Positions 12,297-22,995 of a stretch of DNA of 30,073 bases are shown here, piece after piece. The stretch spans positions 1,542,041-1,572,113 of the forward strand of contig PJRA01000048.1 of NCBI GenBank assembly GCA_016987375.1, read 5' to 3'. The DNA is from Brachionus koreanus. Taxonomy: Eukaryota > Rotifera > Eurotatoria > Ploima > Brachionidae. A program made the position numbers and the translations under genes. Under the pieces are notes generated by a model. It worked only from the letters and a program-made list of their open reading frames with translations, was not told the DNA's origin and searched no databases. The first letter of the stretch is position 1; every line of letters begins with the position of its first letter.

Positions 12297-13571
12297 ATGT
12301 TCGACCAAATGGATAATGAGAAGTTATTTGCAATTAAGTTGGCAGATAATGACAAAAAAATAAGAGACAAATCAATAAAACAGCTACAAAATTACATTCG
12401 ATCGCGATCAATCACTGAACAAGAGCCGTTCAATGAAGAAGATATGATTAAACTTTGGAAGGGTCTTCACTATTGTCTATGGATGTGTGACAAGCCAATT
12501 GTTCAGGTAGGATACAGAAAAATTTTGTTTGAAAAATTTCTAAAATAAAAAAAAGGAAGAACTAATGGAAAAAATTTGCAATCTAGTTGACTGTTTGAAT
12601 AACAGCGATAAACAAGTAATGCTTTTTGTGAGAGTTTACTTTATCACTATTATTCGAGAGTGGATTGGAATAGATAAATGGCGGATTGATAAATTTTTGA
12701 TGTTGATACGTTGTATGATCAGAAAATCTTTTGGTTACCTAAATTCTAAAAAATGGAACAAGATTCTCGTTAAGAAATTTAGTAACATGATGTTGGATCT
12801 GCCTTTGAACATTAATGATGATAAAATTCCGGATGGTATTAGCTATCATGTTACCGATTTATTTATTGAGGAGTTGGTTAAATTTGGAACAACTTTGAAA
12901 CCAATTAGAGCAGTTAAAATGCTTTTGCCATTCTTCAAATTAATGGCTACTTCAAAAAAGTTTAATTTAAAAAATAAACTAAAGAGAAAATTTTTTTCTA
13001 AGTTTTAATCTTTAAGGAAACAATTTGTCGTTCATGTGAAAAAAAGACTTTTCGAACAAATTATCGAATGTTCAGATGTAGGCATTGAACCTGAGGCTGA
13101 AGAAGAAATTGGACAAATAAAAGCGTTTGGTCTTCAATTATATGAAGAAGAGGATACATCAGAGTATACGATTAAAGTATTATATTTTTAAATTTCGAGT
13201 CATATAAGAGACTTAAGTCTATATTTTTTTTCTAGTTTAATTATGAATTGATAGCAAAAAAACTATTCAAAATGGGAAATAGTACTGGATGTCTACAACG
13301 AAATAAAAGTTTAATTTTTGATTTAGTCAAAAAGTAATCATTTTATATTTTCTTAATTTTCAGATTTATTTATTTTTTAAATATTATCAAATTATTCAGA
13401 TTCAGAGCATTGTCAAAAGGAATTTATCCCATTGATGATTTCAATTTGCCTGATTTGGACAAGGACGATGAAGCTACGCGACCTAATTTGAAATTTTTAG
13501 AAAAAAAAAATAAAGATTTAAAAACAAAAAAGTCTACCAAAAAAAAGGGTAGAAAAATGAATAAAAATTAA
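12297..13571 (+). CDS. RRP1: RRP1/Nop52-family pre-rRNA processing protein, five exons
   Basis: Exons are 12297-12506, 12556-12959, 13017-13176, 13236-13333 and 13400-13571 (introns 49-66 nt, phases agree), giving 347 residues. The family signature is clear: ADNDKKIRDKSIKQLQNYI, then LWKGLHYCLWMCDKPIVQEE, REWIGIDKWRIDKFLMLIR, YHVTDLFIEELVKFG and, near the end, NRKSLIFDLV-type and GIYPIDDFNLPDL segments with a Lys-rich tail. RRP1 acts in the nucleolus in 27S/32S pre-rRNA maturation of the 60S subunit. The tail is short compared with RRP1B-like vertebrate forms and closer to yeast Rrp1 in length. The second intron uses a weak donor (GTTTAA), chosen because it restores the frame into KQFVVHVKKRLFE. 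Confidence 0.9.
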
Positions 13572-13614
13572 AAAAGTATTGACGCTTTTATTTTTTATTA
13601 TTTTATTTATTTAT

Positions 13615-14009
13615 TTATTTAAAACATTTAGGAAAAGTTTTTCCAGGGCGGTTCCGAATAGCACTACCTTCTTTTCGGCCCTCATGATTCCAATCTTAAT
13701 AAATAAAAATATATTTATGTACAATTAGAGTAGAAAATAAATATTTATTTTGGATTAAAATTATTAAATTAAATTTTGTTATTAGTTTGATGTGATTAGG
13801 ATTGAGTCCAAGGGGGTTTTGTGCTTTAGGTTGCCTCTGTTTGAGTTTTGAGGCATAAAATTCTGGATCTCTCGGGCTATTAATTCATGGTTTTTCTTGG
13901 TGGTGATGAATTTTGAAAAAGCTCTGTCATCCATCATATCGATTCTCTCAAAATATTCGAACTAAGACATAGTATTGTTAACAACGGCATATGCTAATTG
14001 TGCCATCAT
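13615..14009 (-). pseudogene. Coding-like remnant with one in-frame stop, unidentified
   Basis: Frame 14009-13782 starts ATG ATG, reads MMAQLAYAVVNNTMS, meets TAG at 13964-13962, then continues FEYFERIDMMDDRAFSKF and later NHELIAREIQNF to a stop. A second piece, 13694-13615, follows a TTAAG acceptor and reads DWNHEGRKEGSAIRNRPGKT before stopping. The composition is much richer than the flanks. No GT lies between to join the two parts. It is probably a decayed gene or transposon protein; the family is not recognised. Confidence 0.35.
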
Positions 14010-14190
14010 TATCTATCTAATAAACTAAACTAAAAAATTAATTAATTTTAAAAATTCAAGAAAAAAAAATTTTTGCCTAAAAACTTTTTGATTTTAAATC
14101 TTTTTGATAACGCTTTAAATTTAAACTTTTTCATTTAAAATTTTCGAAAATTTCTATTTTCATTTAAAAATTTAACCAAATTATGCCAAC

Positions 14191-14445
14191 AATTGTGTAA
14201 TTTTACGTAAATTTAAGTAAGAAACGGTAGGATATATTGAGATTTTTTTATTTTTTCAAAAAAAAATTATTTCTAAATTTTGTAATAAAAATTAATTTTT
14301 TCATTATTTTTACCAAAACCTCATTTTTTTGGCAGTAAGCAATTTTTAGTGATTTCTCTCAAGTAAACTTACGTAATTTTTCGTAAAATTACAATTCTTT
14401 ACCGTCTAATACTCAAGTAAGGTTACGTAAGTTTTCGTAAGCTTG
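14191..14445. repeat. Inverted and direct ACGTAA-type repeats
   Basis: The left arm (14191-14220; AATTGTGTAATTTTACGTAA, then ATTTAAGTAA) is roughly inverted at 14359-14397 (TCAAGTAAACTTACGTAA ... AATTACAATT). A second direct copy of the right arm follows at 14413-14443 (CTCAAGTAAGGTTACGTAAG). The layout resembles a small foldback or MITE-like unit. Confidence 0.4.
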
Positions 14446-15398
14446 GTATAGGCTCTGAATCTATAGTCATGTCATAGTATTTTTCGGGTATTTTTGTTTA
14501 TTTTTATGTAAAGCAATTACAATAATATGCTCACAAATTTAACTTTCCAGGTTTTTTGTATAAATAATGAATAGCTATTTTACAAAATTGATAAATTAAG
14601 ACAATTTTAGTCGTTTCTCTATAAGTATGAACATCTTTATCGATATATTCGTTACTTCTAAAAATTAAAAACACTAAACAATTTTTTTTCAGAAATCATA
14701 TAAGCATTCAGAATTTACAAAATTATTTCAAAAAATTAGATGAAATAATATTTGTTTGCAAAATTGTTGAAAATTTATCTGGCCCAACATTTTTTTAAAG
14801 TAAAAATTACAAATATTTGTAAAAATATTTGTCTCTCCTTTTAGAAAATCAAATTAATTTTTTTCCAATATTTTTATTACTTTAAAAACTTGTCCTCTTT
14901 TCTTTGATAAAATTTATTCATCTTTTTAAAAATATGTTTAATTTGTTTAATTTAATTCGATTTATTTTACAATTGTGAGTGTTTAAATAAGATTCTAAAT
15001 TTTTAAATTTAATTTAGAAATAAAATTCTAACATTTAAAAACATTAATTTTTTGACATTGTCTTATTTTTTCTTATTTCTGAATAACCAAATTTTCTACA
15101 TTAAATGCTTAAAGCAATTAATGAGCCCATTAACGAGAGTAGAGTGTGGTATTTTTTTAAAATTTTCATTAAAAATCAATAAAAAAGTTAAAAAAAGCTT
15201 TTATTTTTTTCTTTTATTCAAAAAGAAAAACAAATTAAATCGGTTATTAAAAAAAATTTCGAAGTTGCCACTGAAAAAAATCTAATGTCAGTTGTTAACT
15301 TACAAAATTTGTCTTCAATTTTTAAAACCAAATATCAGAAAGCTTTTTTAGAAACAATTCATAAGTTAATTAATACAGAAATTAATTGAAAAAATAAT

Positions 15399-16962
15399 CT
15401 AGCACAATTGGCTTGCATAAGGAGGGTTTGTGCTTGGACAGACACAAACATAAGAAGGATCTGGATTAACACATGTACAATTAGGAATAAAAGTGACCAA
15501 AGCTCCCGCTTCGACTGGAACACATTGACTACCCGGTTGCTTGCAAGGATTGCTAATACATGGATTTGGCTGACATGGACTTCCAAAAAAACCTGGTGCA
15601 CATTGACAAACATAGCTACCCCCGTTTGGAATACACACTGAACCTTGACCGCATGGGTTCTTATCACAAGGATTCACATCTTGGAATAATCAAAATATAG
15701 TCTTTTTTTAAAAAAAAAATATTTTTATCCTATTCACTACCGATATTACCATTACTAAACTAAAAATTAAACTAAAAGACAAAAAAAGTAATAAAAATAA
15801 AAACTTTACCATTTTTAAGAAAAAAATAACCTAAAACACCCGGTAATATCGGTAGCAAAGCACCTGAAACTACTGGCAGAATAACGGGCAAAAGCAAAGA
15901 ATTAAAATCGTTGCCGGTTCCAGTTAATAATGCTAAAGCTCAAAAATTTTAAAATTTAATCAATAAAAATTTAAATTTACAAGTTTCACAATTTGGACCA
16001 ACAAACGGTCCCTCACACCTTCATTAGTTAGATTAAATTGAATTTCTTTAATTTTTAATTTCATAAAAATACATACTCGCAATAATATGCATCTATCAAA
16101 TCATAACAAGTTCCATTGTTCAGACATGGTGTTGTTTCCACACCATCCGATATAATCTTACACTCATCAATTTCTATTGAAAATTAATTTTTGAATAGAT
16201 GAGAAATTATTTTAATTTTTTTCAAAAAATATTTACCAATTTCACAATATGTTCCATAGAATCCATTTTTACAAGAACATGTATAATTGTGATTGCCTAT
16301 TCCTGGTACACAAAGAGCATCGTTTTCGCATCTATTATTAGCGCATACATCAATATCTAGAAAGAAAAATTTTTATTTTTATTTTTTGTTTTCATGAAAA
16401 ATTTTACATGTTCCACAATCTTTGCCAGTATAAGTCCCTACACTAAAATAAAAATTAAAAAAATTAATGTATTTTATTAATTAATTTTAACTTTAAATAC
16501 CAAATACAGTAAAAATCATAGCTATTGTTACGATTGATGCAAATTGCGCCGTTTAAACACGGGTTTGAATTACAAGGCTTAGCTGGAATATTTTGACAAT
16601 TTTCACCACTAAAACCACTGTAGCATTGGCAATGATAATCAACTTGTTCTATTGGATTCACTTGGCCCGGTATGTTTTGACTTGTCACCACAGGAAAGCA
16701 AGCCCCATTCACTCCGCAAGGTTTTTTCAAACATGGGTCCATTAGCTGACACTTTGAACCGACAAATCCCGGGTTACATTTACAAACAGCTTGATTATTT
16801 TGAATTTCACACTTTCCATTTAGACCACATAAGTTTTCAGTACACAATTCTAACCGAAAATTGTAGATCTTTTTCAAATATTTTAGTTATTTTACCTTGG
16901 CCAGTTACAATTGCTTGCGACACAATTATAGTTGCAATTGCTAAATAAAATTTTTTCAACAT
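15399..16962 (-). CDS. Secreted or membrane EGF-repeat protein 1, eight exons
   Basis: Exons in transcript order: 16896-16962, 16501-16849, 16408-16442, 16237-16356, 16077-16173, 15981-16018, 15810-15938, 15399-15679; phases agree throughout, giving 371 residues. The first exon is a signal peptide (MLKKFYLAIATIIVSQAIVT). Exons 2-6 encode EGF-like modules (CTENLCGLNGKCEIQ; a pair with PCGVNGACFPV; CANNRCENDALC; a calcium-binding type IDEC...CLNNGTCYDLIDAYYCEC). Exon 7 encodes a hydrophobic SLLLPVILPVVSGALLPILP run long enough to cross a membrane. Exon 8 encodes two Cys-rich modules (PCGQGSVC, GFFGSPCQPNPC) and ends SQLC. Secretory and extracellular or cell-surface by inference; partner unknown. 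Its layout matches the neighbour at 17224-18669. Confidence 0.82.
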
Positions 16963-17223
16963 TTTTTTTCTATGGCCATTTTAAGAATTTCCTATATTTT
17001 TTATATGCAATTTTGGTTTGGGGAAATTTGATATTTTTTTAAAAATATTTATTTTAAAATTTGTAGTTTAAACCTAGTAAAAATTATAAATCAGATAAAC
17101 TGTTCATTGTTCATGGGGATTTGTATCTATTTTGAAAAATTGTAAATTTGTTGTAATTTGATCTGCTTTATTATTCAGAAATTAATTATTTTAGAAAAAA
17201 GTTTTGAAATTTAGTTCGAAAAT

Positions 17224-18669
17224 TCAGCAAACTATACTTCCATATTCTGGACTAACACCAGGGCAAACACATACATAAGTAGCTGGCGAAGGAATATTAC
17301 AGCCTGGAATGTTGATTATTGGAAATGCTCCTGCTTCTACCGGAATGCATTTACTTCCTGGCTGTTTACAAGGGTTTGAGTTACATGGATTTGGCTGGCA
17401 TGGTGAACCAAAATATCCAGGCTGACAGCTGCACGTGTATGAAAGACCTACGACACTGCAAATAGTTCCTTCACCACAAGGATTAGAATCACATGGATTT
17501 GAATCTAAATTGGTGTTTGAATTTTTTGAAGACATTTTTTTCTTAAATAAAATTACATATTTCACAGGTTGGACCTGTCCATGGTGAATTACATCTACAA
17601 ATTATTTAGATAATTTTGTTTCATGTTAGACAAAAAAATTACACGCAAACAAAAGCATCAATCAAATCATAGCATTGTCCATTATTTTTACATGGATTGG
17701 TTTTATTACCGTACTGATCAGTAACAATGCATTCGTTTATTTCTTAAGAAAAAATAAATTTCAAGAATTTTCAAATTTTCAGCTAAATAATTTTCAATTC
17801 TTTTTTAGAATTAACATAGAAATAGCCTTATTTATATTTAAAAATACAAAAACCAAGTCTAAAATTTTACTGACCTTTTTCGCAAAATGAACCATAAAAA
17901 CCACTCAAACAACTACAAGTGTAGTTACTTATATCTGGTTGAGGTAAACATGTAGCTCCATTCTCGCATCTATTATTAGCGCAGTAATCAACGTCTTTTA
18001 AAAGCAAATATTTAAGTTTGACTTAATAAAAAAAAGCGATTTACATGTTCCACAATTAGGTCCAGAATAGGGTCCAACACTTGAAAATATTTTTATATTA
18101 AAAGTTTCTTAAAAAAATTGAATCTTGCCATTCACAGTAATAATCTCTGCTTGAAGAGCGTTCAAAGCAATTTCCGTTATTTAAGCATGGATTTGAACTG
18201 CAAGGTCCTGGAGTAGCTAAAATTAAGATGTTTGTGATTTTTAATTTTTCTTTTGGTTAAAAATGTATAGATTACAAAATTGGCAATTTTGACCATAGAA
18301 ACCGCTATAACATTGACAAAGATACGAAATGTCTTCCAATAATGTTCCTTGAATTGGCTGAACTACTGGAAAGCAGGCTCCATTTGCACATGGGCTTCCT
18401 AAACAAGGATTTTTGGTGTCACACTTTTTTCCGACATAATCTTCGAAGCATTCACAAGTTTCAATGCCATTTATGTTGGAACATTTTCCGTTTTCACAAT
18501 AGCTTGCACAAGCTTAGATTAAATAATTTTTCAAATGTTAAAATAATTAAGTTTAGATTGGACATTTTTAAAAATTTGAAAAAAAAAGAAGATTACTTTG
18601 AGAATATGACTTCTGAAAGCTAATCGAAAGTAGCACAACAATAGAGATGATAAGACTTAATTTAATCAT
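17224..18669 (-). CDS. Secreted EGF-repeat protein 2, eight exons, paralogue of protein 1
   Basis: Exons in transcript order: 18597-18669, 18276-18512, 18129-18216, 18045-18079, 17875-17994, 17643-17742, 17557-17594, 17224-17504; 323 residues. The first exon encodes a signal peptide (MIKLSLIISIVVLLSISF). EGF modules follow with CASYCENGKCSNINGIETC, PCLGSPCANGACFPV, PCSSNPCLNNGNCF, DYCANNRCENGATC and a calcium-binding type INEC...NGQCYDLIDAFVCVC, then a C-terminal module pair NPCDSNPCGEGTIC and GYFGSPCQPNPC ending in IVC. Exon lengths 35, 120, 38 and 281 are identical to those of protein 1, proving tandem duplication. It lacks the hydrophobic exon. Intron 3 (after 18129) is GC-AG with donor GCAAGA. 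Exon 1, intron 1 and most of exon 2 recur at 28117-28508. Confidence 0.85.
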
Positions 18670-18671
18670 TT
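18280..18671 (-). repeat. 392-bp segment identical to 28117-28508 (inverted)
   Basis: Read base by base, no difference is seen between this segment and the one at 28117-28508, including the 84-bp intron and a 9-T run in it. Upstream of the ATG the two loci stay alignable for about 130 bp but clearly diverge. The other border lies inside exon 2, four bases before its end. Confidence 0.95.
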
Positions 18672-19166
18672 AGAAAATTTTTTTTATGAAAAGTCGTTAC
18701 CAGAATTTATATCAGTTCATTCAAGTCAATATGAGCTATTATTATTTAGCTAATATTTATTTTTAGATTTTTTCTTTAAGTTTTTATAGATTTTTAGTGA
18801 TCATCTATTGAGATAGTCAAATAGTTAAATCTTCTGTTAATCAACTTTTAAAAATTAGACATGTTTTTGAGCAAATATATTTTTATTAAACCAATATTTA
18901 ATTTAAATTTTAAAAGAAATATCAACAAAATTTAATAATAAAATTTAAAATTTTTATAAAGCTAAACATTAAAAATCCAAAATCAAAATAAAAATTGGAA
19001 CCAGAATAAAAGAGCTTGGCAAACAATTGAAGCTAAATTTTCTATTTAGATTCATAGGTTAATTTCGAAAAATTCACAAATAAAAAAATAAATATTGAAT
19101 TGACTAAGAATAATGTGAAAAATCAAGATTCACTTAACATATATTTTTTTGAAAAATAATTGAATA

Positions 19167-19674
19167 AAACTATATTTTTAAAAAGTAATAACGGGTGTTC
19201 AAAAAATAATGTTCAAAAGTTTTTTAATATGAGAAGTGTAAAATATGTTTTCATTGACTGAATTTAATCAAATTTTGTACAGTTATTTAATATCATCTAA
19301 TAATTAAAAAAATATAAAAACCAAGTTTTTACAATTTACAATTTTATCAACAATAGGCCATTCGGAAAGCCTTTACCTAAAAATGACGATTTTCCTTTGA
19401 TGTTTTTATAGTTAATGTACATTTTTAATAGTTTTTTTTTAGAGGAAATAAACTAATTAATATCAGCCGCTGATCATTTTAACATAGCATTAAGCTAAGA
19501 ATAGACTTTAGATAAAACATAAATTCATTATATTTTTTGAAAAACATTATCAATATTTAAAAAAAAACTTCATATTTGGTTAAATTCAGTCAATGGAAAC
19601 ATATTCTTTTACCTTTACAAACTTTTGAACATTCTTTTTTGAACAGCCGTTATTACTTTTTAAAAATATAGTTT
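19167..19674. mobile_element. Nonautonomous element with about 105-bp terminal inverted repeats
   Basis: The left end (from 19167: AAACTATATTTTTAAAAAGT, then AATAACGGGTGTTCAAAAAA) is matched in reverse complement by the right end (to 19674), and the arms remain alignable for about 105 bp, as far as CATTGACTGAATTTAA, with scattered mismatches. The interior of about 295 bp has no coding frame. The length and arms fit a MITE-like or deleted DNA transposon. A clear target duplication is not seen. Confidence 0.7.
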
Positions 19675-20747
19675 GGATTTAAAATCCAACAGTTTGAAAT
19701 GGAGCTTAGTCTATCTTTTTAGCCGCAATCATAAATTGATTTTGCTTCATTATTATTATTTTCTGATATATCATCTACAGATCTTTAAAAGATGTATTTA
19801 TCAGGAAAATTTTTGGACAGGAATTGCACTTTGATTTTATAATAAAAGAATTGAATAAAATTAATTGACTTTTGTTGCAAAATATTCTTATTTTCTTAAA
19901 TAAAAAATAAATAGGAAAGGTAGAACAAATAGTTGAAAAAACTACGTGTTAAATGACTACCTCGTCTCCTTGTCTGCTTTTTCGTTTAAAGATTAAAATT
20001 AGATTAAAATTGAGATTAAAATTTTTGTTTGGCAATCTAAATTGATTTCCTTCTTCAGATTTTAAGACAACGTTGTATGACTTATGTACAAGAGTAAAAG
20101 GAAAAATGAAAAGTGACTGATCAGTTATTTTCTTTTTTGTACAGTTAACTTTTTGTATTTTCATTTAGAAAAAATTTTTTTATCAGAATTTAGTTATTAA
20201 TTTATGTAAACTTAAAAATATAAGCTATTTATTTAAATTGTTTAATTTATAAATAAAATTTTTTATATAATAGGTCTGATGGTTCTTATCGGCTAGTGTA
20301 AAAAAAATCACATAATTTTGTTACTGTTCATGAATATTTTAAATTCCATTTGTAATAAATTTTTTCATTAAAATCCAAATTTAATCTTTTTCCATTTTAT
20401 CTTTTAATCTCAGTTTAATATTAATTATTTTATTCTATTATAAATAAGCAATATTTTAAATAGTTAAACTAATAATAAACACAATCGATTGATTATGGGC
20501 AATCAATACCGCTACCTTATCGTGAGATTTAACTAATTGTAAGCTGTTAATGTTGAACATAATGATTTAAAGCATTTATTATTTATGATATTTAAAATTT
20601 TATAAAATTATTTAAATTTAAAAAAAAAATTCAATTTTCATTGAAAAAAAGTAAGAAAACGAGTCAAATAAAATGGGTCGAAAAATTCCTTCGACTTTTG
20701 AGTCTAAAACAAGGAGCTATTTATTTATAATTTATTTTTAGTAGTAG

Positions 20748-21097
20748 TTAGTTGAACTGCAACTCGGAAAATACCCGAGCAGAGTTCTCTAAGGAGCTAT
20801 AGCAGTCGCTTCTTTTTTTCACAAACCATGCATCTATTTGTGAAAAATTGGAATCGCGAGGAACATTTTTTATCTGTTCACGACGAAGAGTCTTTGAGTG
20901 TCTTTTTAAATCATATACTTGACCACTTTGAACATAGATTAGTTATTTTTTAAAATCAACTAACTCAACAGGCCCAATTTAGGTAAGCTTTAAATTTGGA
21001 ACTAACTTAGTAGCCCTATGTTGAATCTTTTCCATCATATGGATATCTTTTTTTAAGGGCACCAAGAGCTTAAGGCGAATTCTAAGTGAGGTCTGAC
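20748..21097 (-). mobile_element. Degenerate non-LTR retrotransposon reverse-transcriptase tail
   Basis: Minus-strand frames read VRPHLEFALSSWCP, then (shifted) KKDIHMMEKIQHRATKLVP, then RHSKTLRREQIKNVPRDSNF and FSELQFN with a stop. This is the conserved post-catalytic thumb and tail region of CR1/Jockey-type reverse transcriptases (IRPxLEY..W.P..KxDI..LEKIQRRATK, then RGxSxxLxRxxxxNVxRxxFF). At least two frameshifts or stops show that it is dead and 5' truncated. Confidence 0.7.
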
Positions 21098-21500
21098 CAT
21101 TTAAATTTTATGTTTTAAAAAATTTTTTCCATGCTATCGCCCTATGACTTTATTGTTAAAATTTTTAATAATAAGATCAAGTTTAAATTTTAATTAAAAT
21201 GCTTGAAAATGATTAAGTTCATTCAAAAATGTTTAATCCTAACAAAACCCCAAAGCTAATTTTTCTAATTTAAAAATATTATATTTATTCTCTTAATACA
21301 ATTTTAATGAATATGTTTTCAACAATTGAATTTGTAAATAATATATTTTACTTAGATTAAGTGAACTAAATTTTGCATTTCGCACAAATTTTACTTGAAA
21401 AAAATTTGAATAAAATTATTTTAAAAATTATTAAAATTTTTTATGCTAACAATTTTTAGTTTAAAAAACATTTAGTTAGAATAAATTAAGTTTTATTAAA

Positions 21501-22995
21501 ATGGAATCGACTCCTTTAACTCAACATCAACTTCAAGAATTTCATCTTGATAATGGTATCTATTAACTATTAATTGTTAGAAATAAACATCTATTTTTGC
21601 TAAATTTTTTTGTTTCGTTAGGATCTATTGAAACGACTGGTACAACTATTTTGCTAGAAAATGTGGATGAATCAAGTCTGAATCAAAGTCAGCTCTTAGA
21701 GCAAACGCTTCTAAATCCGCACAACAATCATGGTTCTACCTCAATAGGAGCATGTCCGATTTGTGGAGATGAAATAAGTGGCTTTCATTATGGAACTTTT
21801 TCTTGTGAGTCATGTAAAGGCTTCTTTAAGCGTACTGTTCAGAACAAAAAAGTATTCCAGTGTCACTCTGGTGATGGAGAGTGCAATATTACATCTTTTA
21901 ACCGTAAGCGATGTCCTGCTTGCAGGTTTACCAAGTGTATTAAAGCTGGCATGAGAGTAGACGCTATACGAGAAGATAGACATCGTGGAGGAAGAAGTTC
22001 TTATGAAGGTGCTAGATTTTACATGCCTAAAGGAACTGGAACTAAGAAAAAATATATCGAAAACATTTATGGTGGAGTCGAATTGACCTATGCATTCCAA
22101 GTTCCAAATGAACCAGTTGTTCCAAAATTAATTCAAGAAATAGCCAGGATAAATGATGTAATTTATTTTTGAATTAATTTAAATAAGATTTATGATAAAA
22201 TTTTTAAAAAATTTATAAGTTATTAAAAGGGGATGATGATGATATCAAAGAAGGGTGTTTTTTTTCTGTAGAAGATCAAAATTTAATAAACAATTTTTTG
22301 CATATAACCGATTTGAGACTCTATAAAATTGTGAAATGGGCGCGTAATTTACCTTGTTTCACATCAACTCTTCAAGAAGATCAAATTTTATTGCTCCAAA
22401 ATGCCTGGTGTGATCTACTCTTGTTGGACATTTGCAATAAAACAATGACCAATATGGCAAAGTCAAATGGAAGAGCAATAATATTTACAAAAAATCATAT
22501 AATAGACCAAAATATTGCAGATTGTATTCATTTGTCAGAAATCATGTCCCAATTGTATGATTTAATGAGTATGATTGAATCAATTCGAATGGATAATAAT
22601 GAGTTTGTAGCCTTGAAGGTTTTGATCTTACTATCACCTGGTAAATTGGAAAATTGATTTTATTTTGTTTTAAAATTATATATTTTTTAGACTCTGGTAG
22701 GTTGAAAGATGAGGAGAGAGTTCAGAGAACCCAAGAAGATGTAATTGATGCTTTATATACTTATACTAGTTCAAATTATAAAGAACAATTAGGAAAATAT
22801 GGAGAAATACTAACTCTATGTTCTTATATAACAAATGTATCAATACATTTTAAGACTTATTTATTCAATAAACTAAAAGATTTAGAAAATGGCTTGATGG
22901 AGCAGAATCAAGATCAGTCTAGCCATAATTGTGGTCTTTTGATGGAATTGCTTAAAGGCGATCTTTTGTTTCAGCCTAGCTATTCAATTAATTAA
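21501..22995 (+). CDS. NR5-like nuclear receptor (FTZ-F1/HR39 type), four exons
   Basis: Exons are 21501-21555, 21622-22157, 22220-22640 and 22691-22995; 438 residues. The DNA-binding domain covers about 63-130: first zinc finger CPIC...CESC (C63, C66, C80, C83) with P-box CESCKG, second finger C99, C106, C116, C119. After it comes [16 protein letters not shown], resembling the FTZ-F1 box that reads the minor groove. The ligand-binding domain (about 185-438) shows [11 protein letters not shown], the [14 protein letters not shown] signature and an AF-2-like LLMELLKGD near the end. The NR5 assignment comes from P-box, FTZ-F1-like box and AF-2. Odd points: the second finger has six residues between C99 and C106, where five is usual, and the ligand domain is diverged. 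Nuclear transcription factor binding as a monomer by family inference. The short first exon is supported by phase. Confidence 0.87.

Larger units (their letters stand above)
13572..15398. other. Intergenic region RRP1 to EGF gene 1
   Basis: The region is AT-rich. It holds a coding-like minus-strand remnant (13615-14009) and a cluster of ACGTAA-containing repeats (14191-14445). An open plus frame near 15052-15285 is almost pure Lys/Phe/Leu/Asn and is judged spurious. Nothing else is recognised. Confidence 0.6.
18672..21500. other. Intergenic region EGF gene 2 to nuclear receptor
   Basis: 2.8 kb of AT-rich sequence containing the inverted-repeat element at 19167-19674 and the reverse-transcriptase relic at 20748-21097, plus the upstream region of the EGF gene at 18672-18800. 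No gene is recognised elsewhere. Confidence 0.6.

Noticed and set aside
15052..15285. 77-codon plus-strand open frame
   Set aside because: Lys/Phe/Leu low complexity over A/T runs; no family features.
15408..15667. Open frames overlapping the last exon of EGF gene 1 in other frames
   Set aside because: Shadows of a Cys-rich exon whose true frame matches EGF modules and the paralogue at 17224-17504.
18342..18623. 93-codon plus-strand open frame, identical to a minus-strand frame at 28165-28446
   Set aside because: Both are antisense to exons 1-2 and the intron of the EGF genes; they are identical only because the 392-bp segment is duplicated.
19949..20164. 71-codon minus-strand open frame
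   Set aside because: Lys/Asn/Leu/Phe-rich, no recognisable motif, no supporting splice or promoter signals.
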